This document shows positions 58,269-64,000 of a stretch of DNA of 64,000 nt, piece by piece (positions within the stretch are counted from its first letter, which is position 1; the number at the start of each line of letters is the position of its first letter). Position numbers and translations under genes: made by a program. The DNA is from Cyclospora cayetanensis (taxonomy: Eukaryota > Apicomplexa > Conoidasida > Eucoccidiorida > Eimeriidae). Under the pieces are notes generated by a model that worked only from the letters and a program-made list of their open reading frames with translations, was not told where the DNA came from and made no database searches. The stretch lies in NCBI RefSeq assembly GCF_002999335.1, contig NW_020312591.1, positions 62,001 to 126,000 of the forward strand. The letters run 5' to 3'.

Positions 58269-58848
58269 ATGGAAGGCGTGGATGCCTCCGCAGCTGCGGG
58301 GTGCGAAATTTGGTGTGCCGGTAAATGGTACGAGCAAGGATCTCGCGATCTCCTAAGTAGCGTGCAGTTCATCTGCAATGAGCTGGGTAGAGCTGGTGCC
58401 TCAGCAAGGCAAGGCAGAGTCTTTACGCGTATGGCTAGCAGTGCAGCAAGAGAAAACGGTTCTGAGCTCAATGGCTCTGCATGGAGGCTCTCATCAGGTA
58501 ATGCAGCTGAACTTTGGGCCAAAACCAGCAGGAATGGGCAAAATGAAAGGAGGAATCTGCGCTGGTCATGGCATTATTCATGGACAATATCTTCGTAATC
58601 AGCCAAAACCATCAAAAGCATCTACAGCAGCTGCAGCTTACGCTTCAGCTGCTACGAGATAAACAGTGACTGCGAAGGCACGCACGTGTCATACTTTCGA
58701 AAGGACAATTACGCTTTTGAGGATCTCTGTTTCGGCTGTAGGGATCGAGCCGAAATCGGAAAACTTGGAGCGATCATGGAGTGGGCTCTACCTCAACGCG
58801 GCTGCAACGGCGTTGACAAGTTTTATAAGCTAGAATCCTATGAGTGAA
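58269..58848 (+). other. Protein-like fragments, gene unclear
   Basis: Three frames in a row look non-random: MEGVDASAAAGCEIWCAGKW (from 58269), LNFGPKPAGMGKMKGG with GHGIIHGQYL (from about 58510), and FEDLCFGCRDRAEIGKLG (from about 58714, stop near 58848). They could be exons of one plus-strand gene or a decayed gene. No family is recognised and the splice sites are not convincing. Confidence 0.2.
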
Positions 58849-61217
58849 TCTTCATCCCATTTTTTGTTGGAGTTGCTGTTCTTTCGAGTAATCTACTGAA
58901 GAAATCGCAGTCTATGACCTGAAAGGAGGATGCAGATGCCACAACTAGATGGCAGAGTGGATGCGTTGCATTTCGTTCAGTACGTGCGCTTCCCGATTGT
59001 GGGCTTCTTCATGCCTTTCTTACAACCGATGCTAGGACATTGCGTTGGTGTTTTCTTCTCTTAACAGACTGCACGCCATGCAAGTCAAACAACCATTGCT
59101 TTCTACTCTCATCGTTTGAACGAAACAAGCAGCCGAATCCCCTGCGGGCAAACGGACTGTATGTGTTGTGATGAAGCGATGCTGAAAAGGTCCCAGCACT
59201 ATTTACATGAGTGTCTGTCTCTGTCCGGAGTACCATCGATCTCAAATGCGCCTTCAAAAGTACAGTCAGGACCTTGATAACCCTAGCGTGGTTCGCTGGC
59301 TTGAACGCTACCTGCAGTTTAGCTGTACAGTAAGGTATGTGGCATCACCAACATGGCTGCTGCCGCTGCGCTCGTTTCGCTCCTATCCTTTGTTTGCTCT
59401 TGTTCACTGTGTATTACTCCATTTTTCGTTGATCGAGCAACAGCAGTTGAGGCACGCCTTCCCTTCCTCGTTTGCAGTGTTTTCGGGTTTCGGCATGTCA
59501 GCTGAGTAGAGAAAAGCAGGAACTCCTCCACTGTGCTGCATGCAGTTGGCATCGATATGAGGGTAGGCAACCCTGGGGCATCTGTTTGAAATGAGGACAG
59601 ATGCAGCCGATTAAGCTACACTTGAAGACTGTGTACTACACTAGGTAAAGTTAACTCAGAGTTCGGTTGGATTAGCTAGCTGCTTTGTCTATTCGTGATG
59701 CTATTCAGGAGGAATTTCTGCCAGCTCGAAACGAAAAGGCGCGAAGTTGTTTGCATGCGGGCTAGATGCTTTGTGCAACTACGTGTGAATGCTCGGAGTG
59801 CTTAAGAAGCTATACGATTTGCCTATGTGTTCCTCTGCCTCATGGCGAAAGGTCTGAGGGGCGCGGGCAGGGGTATGAGGTAAGCCTTTAGAAAAGCTTG
59901 TCCTTGGTTTCTCGGAGGGCTGTTTTGTGTCTGCAGTTGAGCGTCTCCCGACAGCCTAGAATAAGCTTTGGTGACTTCTTTTAGCGTGGTAGCAATACTC
60001 TGTAATTAGAAGTATGAAAGATCAAACAGTTGAGGGGTTCATTACTAATTTGTCTTTAAAGATACCTAGTGTGCTAGAAATCGTCGAAGGTTGTGTAGCC
60101 TAGTGTGCTAAACACCTCATCACCGATAGGCACAATCAAGCCTAGGCAAACCCGAAAACTGCCGCTAGTCACAGCAAGCCCAAGACAACGGGTAAAACCT
60201 CCGGCGTAGTGTGCTGTGTTCCGCGCAGATGGGCAGCTCCGTTCCTTATTTCCCCCGTGTAGCCTCGTGAAACGATGCGAATCTGCTAGGGCCCCCCTCC
60301 TCCTTATAGCAGAGTTTGCACAGAAGACCCTCTGCATTCAGTGTCGTGCTGACCTCTGTAGTGTCTTGGAGGAGTGTGGTGTATTCGCGATGGAGAAGGA
60401 GCTGAGGAGGAATTCTTGGCTCAGATGCGCCGTTGCGTTGCTGGCCAAGCGTTCCACAGGGGCGTAAACCGATAAACTAACCACCCACGCATATCGCTGA
60501 AGGCCCCCTGAGAGAGTTCTACTCCAAAACTAAAGCCCTATAAGAGGTGTATGGAGTAATTCTAAAAGTCAGCATGTGGTGTTTCAGGTTAAGTCGTTAA
60601 GGGCCGGGGCATACAGAGGGTAGGCGTGCTGCCGCTGCGCATGCATGCTGGGGTAAACAATGTGGTCAAAACTTTTGGGATTGCTTTGTTACATGCTTAT
60701 GAACAATTCGTTTAGCTTTTAGGGCTTAGGGCCTCGGATCAAGGGTTTTTGGACCTTGGGTTGCGCTGTATCTGAAGTACCATCCGTGTAGAAGACAGCG
60801 CGGAGAGCCTTGCAGCCATTTATTTCTCTTCACTCGGCACACAGGAGTGCTGCATGAGGCAAACTGCCTCTTTGAGGCAGTGGATCTCTTTTATGCAGCT
60901 GCATACGTGCACTTCTGCTGCTCAGAGGCATCCTCAACGTCCTGCAGCGGCAGCAGCAGCATCAACGGCAACGGCGGTGCAGACAGCAGCAGCAGCGACA
61001 CTAAAAGCAGCGGCAAAGACAGCAGCAGCAACGTCAACAGCGAGAGCGGCGAAGAAAGCAGAACAAGAAAGCAACAGCAATAAAGGCAGACGCAGCAGTA
61101 CCCTCACCCCAAAGAGCGAGTATCAGCAACAGCGGCGGCGCTTTCTCCTCCTTCGCCCATCAATTGTCGTTGCCTGATGGATGCCTTCAGCCCTCCGCCA
61201 GCAGTGGCAGTGTTGCG

Positions 61218-63617
61218 ATGTTGCCAAGAATGCTAGGCTTCATATGCGAATGCATCCATCCCCTGCAGCAGCAGCTGCAATGGCTGCTTTTACTTCTCTT
61301 GCAGGAGTGGCCTGCCGCAGTTGCGACGGGTTTATGTGCGTATGCAGCACAGACACTCCTACAGGGGCTGCCCTTTTTCTTTGGGTGCATGCGAGACTAT
61401 CCTTCCCCCCTTGCTTTCTACTCGTGGAATCTGCTGCGGCTGCTCCGTCGGAGGCGGAGCAGCGGCGCCAGCAACAACAACCGCTGGAAAAGGGATGTTG
61501 CGTCTTCACCCCTGCAGCATCATCAGCACCATAGCGCATGTCGCCTGCTCGGAGTGCAGCACGTGGCTCCCGCTGCAGCGTCGGGTTCCCCCGATGTTTC
61601 CGATGCCCACATAGCGTCTTGTCGGAGCAGCAGCAGCCTCAGCAGCAGTAACAGCGGCAGACAAAAGCTAGGCGGAAGGCAGCGAACACGGCCCCCCATG
61701 ACACTCGCAGTGGATCTTGACGAAACACTTGTTCTTTCCACCCAATGCAAAGTGATGCCAAGCACTCAACGCCTCCCGAGAGTTGCCCATTCATGCATAC
61801 GCACAAACACACCTACACACATAAGTATATCCATGAGTACATATATGTATATATGCATATATATATGTGTATACATATTTACACACATATTTATACATAT
61901 ACGTACATATTCATACATATATATTATATATACGCATATATATTTACACATACACATACAAATATACACTTTCATGGACGCTCGTACTATTTCTAGCTCT
62001 AGCCGCTCAAAAGCTGCTCCCCCACGGATGCAGTAGGTGCACGCACTCCTGTTGTTGTGGCTGCCCTCAGCTTTTCGCGTCTCAGAAGAGCGTGCCGATG
62101 CGTGTCAGCTCTGGACTTGTCACCTTTCAAGTCGCAAAGCGACCACATGCAGATTACTTTCTCCAGGAGGTACATACACACTGCCCAACGGGGACTGCCT
62201 CACCAAGCAGTGCAGCCTTTCTCCTTTACGCCTAGAAGCAGCTTACTTGTATGCAGAAGATGCGACGTGCGCGTCTCTTCTTGGGGCACGAGTCTTCTTG
62301 AAGAGCAGAAGACTTTTTCCCATTTCCACGGATGCCTCATTTTACGTGTCGTTCTACCCGCATTACATCTGCCTTTTTCTCTCCCTTGCCTTATTGCTCG
62401 GGTTCTTCTTTATTTCCATCGCTCTCTGTCTGTTTGTCTGGCTCTCTCTGTCTGTCTCTTATTATCTCTTTTATCTCTCATCTCCCTTTGAGCCTGGAGT
62501 CGCCGGCTTTCCCTGCGTTGCGCTGCAAGACTGCCCTTTGTTTCTTGGGGTTGGTAGACGCCCATTTTCTCGTTCTCTGCGCTGTGCTGCTGCAGCTTTA
62601 TGATCTATATGAGATCGTTATTTTTACCGCAAGTAGGCAGGAGTACGCGCATGCCGTCCTTGGTACGTACAACGATCCAAATGCCTAAACCCTATGGACT
62701 AGACTCCTCGAGGGCGATGTTTACACGCAAAGCTGCTCACTTCTTTGCTGCTGTTTGTTATGATGGATGCTCTTGCTTGCCTGCTTCTGGCCTTAGATCT
62801 TTCCAGCAATCCCGCTTAGGGGCCTGGCATCTTCTTTCTCCATCTGCACGCCCTCTGCTGTGGTACTGAGATCTTCTTCTGCGCTGTTTTTCTAAGACGC
62901 TACTACAATCTGCTGTGGTACTGAGATCTTCTTCTGCGGTGTTTTTTCTAAGACGCTACTACAATCTGCTGTGGTACTGAGATCTTCTTCTGCGCTGTTT
63001 TTCTAAGACGCTACAAATCTAGTACACTACGTGGATCGCGTTTTCTCGCGAAGCGACTGTATCCTGACGGGTAATCTTGACGCCTAGCCCCCCTGTTTAG
63101 GTCAAACGTTCGCCATGCGTCCAGTTCTTCACCGTAGCGCATGCACGTCAGTTTCTTGCGTCCTTACTTATATCGCAACTCAGTTCTTTTACTGGTGCGT
63201 GCTGCGCAGACTTGGGGTATGTCAAAGATCTCACAAAGTGCCGCACAGATCTCTCAAAGGTTCTCCTCGTCGATGACTCTCCAGTGGCTGGAACCAACTG
63301 CCAAGGCAAGCTCGCTACTTCCTCGACCCCACAGGCTGCGGCAGCGGAATTTTCTTTTGCTGCCTATTTTCCTTCTTTTTAGCGCTATCAGTGCATGCAT
63401 CCCCATTACTCGCGCTTCCAGGTTTCCGGCGTGTCTGTACGCAGAAAACTTTGTGCCTATTGGCGGCTGGTTCGGGAGCGAAGCAGATGAGCAACTCCTC
63501 TGCCTTCTTCCCCTCCTGCATGCACTGCGAGCAGCAAAGGATGTTCGATGTATTTTGAGGCTGCGTCTCCTCCATCACCCCGTAAGCAGGTCTCTTCACG
63601 TTCAATCCATTAGCTGA
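61218..63617 (+). CDS. SCP/CTDNEP1 (Dullard)-like DxDxT protein phosphatase (6 exons seen)
   Basis: HAD-family Ser/Thr phosphatase of the NLI-interacting-factor type. Exons: 61218-61751, 62086-62169, 62596-62662, 63023-63070, 63210-63305, 63445-63617 (333 codons plus stop; phases match). Exon 1 has hydrophobic stretches (WLLLLLLQEW, FFFGC) and then the catalytic DLDET (61713-61727). Later motifs are KRPHADYFL, LYDLYEIVIFTAS, YVKDLTK, LLVDDSP (DDSP 63272-63283), NFVPIGGWFG and ADEQLLCLLP. The hydrophobic N terminus resembles membrane-anchored CTDNEP1 rather than soluble SCP. Intron 5 starts with GC. A strong GTAAGC donor at 63582 means the true C terminus may lie in later exons, so the stop at 63617 is tentative. 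The start is the first ATG in frame. Confidence 0.85.
62854..63018. repeat. 55-bp unit, three tandem copies in an intron
   Basis: Units of 55, 56 and about 54 bp, each beginning TCTGCTGTGGTACTGAGATC. The third copy runs to within a few bases of the acceptor at 63022, so the duplicated unit lies against a splice site. Confidence 0.95.
63306..63444 (+). other. GC-AG intron in the phosphatase gene
   Basis: The exon ends GCCAAG and the intron begins GCAAGC, ending GTACGCAG. Splicing joins VAGTNCQ to ENFVPIGGW, as the family requires, and keeps phase 1. Confidence 0.75.
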
Positions 63618-63799
63618 TGCCTGCGCATGTTGCAGGATGCTGCTGCTCGTACAGACACGCCTCCCTATCAGTCGGTGTGCTTGGGCTGCTGGTTCGCTTT
63701 TTCTCAGCGCGCATGCCAGTGCTGCTTCTGAAGCGGGGGATGCCTCTTTTTGCGCTGCTTTGTAGCCCGTATACACTGTTTCTCTGCTCCTCCCATCGC

Positions 63800-63978
63800 T
63801 ATGCCCAGCTGCTGCTGCTGCTGCATATGCGCTTGGTCCTTTCTTTTGTTCCCATTGTTGCTGACACTCTTGGGGAAAATATTGCTATGCCCAGCTGCTG
63901 CTGCTGCTGCTGCTACATATACGCTTAGTCCTTTCTTTTGTTGCCATTGCTGCTGACACTATTAGGAAAAATATTTGG
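63800..63978. repeat. 86-bp tandem duplication
   Basis: Two copies starting TATGCCCAGCTGCTGCTG at 63800 and 63886. They differ by a few substitutions and by the number of CTG units (more in the second). Confidence 0.9.
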
Positions 63979-64000
63979 AACCAAGATAAAAATGCATGAC

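Larger units (their letters stand above)
54452..60846. other. Gene-poor region with doubtful coding fragments
   Basis: The first part must hold the promoter of the GCC-type gene and contains a (GA)n/(CA)n block. Beyond that, base composition is more even and triplet tracts are nearly absent. Only short protein-like pieces were seen (listed separately), and none gave a convincing multi-exon model. Confidence 0.4.

Overview
The window looks like nuclear DNA of an apicomplexan coccidian, most likely Eimeria or a close relative. The reasons are intron-dense genes, very abundant CAG-type triplet tracts that read as poly-Gln, Ala, Ser or Asn inside proteins, many simple repeats, and a bacterial-type gyrase B with an N-terminal secretory leader, as expected for an apicoplast protein. 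All gene models below were assembled by eye from conserved motifs, splice-site consensus and intron phase. In each of the five multi-exon models the summed exon length is a multiple of three.

Layout: (1) 1101-8008 (+), 12-exon apicoplast DNA gyrase subunit B. (2) 8942-9751 (-), low-complexity hypothetical ORF. (3) 11689-20373 (-), a 6-exon Gln-rich GON4L/Myb-like nuclear protein. (4) 26333-37759 (+), a 19-exon P4-type ATPase (phospholipid flippase). (5) 40369-44178 (+), a 1269-residue ORF ending in a PCIF1/CAPAM-type cap m6Am methyltransferase domain. (6) 45435-54451 (-), a 16-exon Cys-rich, multi-pass membrane protein of GCC2/GCC3 type. (7) 61218-about 63617 (+), an SCP/CTDNEP1 (Dullard)-type DxDxT phosphatase that may continue past its last recognised exon.

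Between genes 3 and 4 lie about 6 kb with no recognised gene. Between genes 6 and 7 about 6.7 kb holds only doubtful coding fragments. A roughly 455-bp dispersed repeat occurs twice in inverted orientation (11041-11495 and 22950-23403), bracketing gene 3. Introns are rich in minisatellites with units of 40, 45, 55 and 86 bp. Two introns have GC instead of GT donors.

The genes form no operon and share no pathway. They cover organelle DNA topology, chromatin, lipid asymmetry, mRNA cap modification, a surface-type membrane protein and phosphatase signalling. Most notable are the PCIF1-like enzyme with no visible WW domain and with an unusual Asn/Cys/Ser tract, conservative changes in gyrase B at the two residues linked to quinolone resistance in bacteria, and the inverted dispersed repeat.
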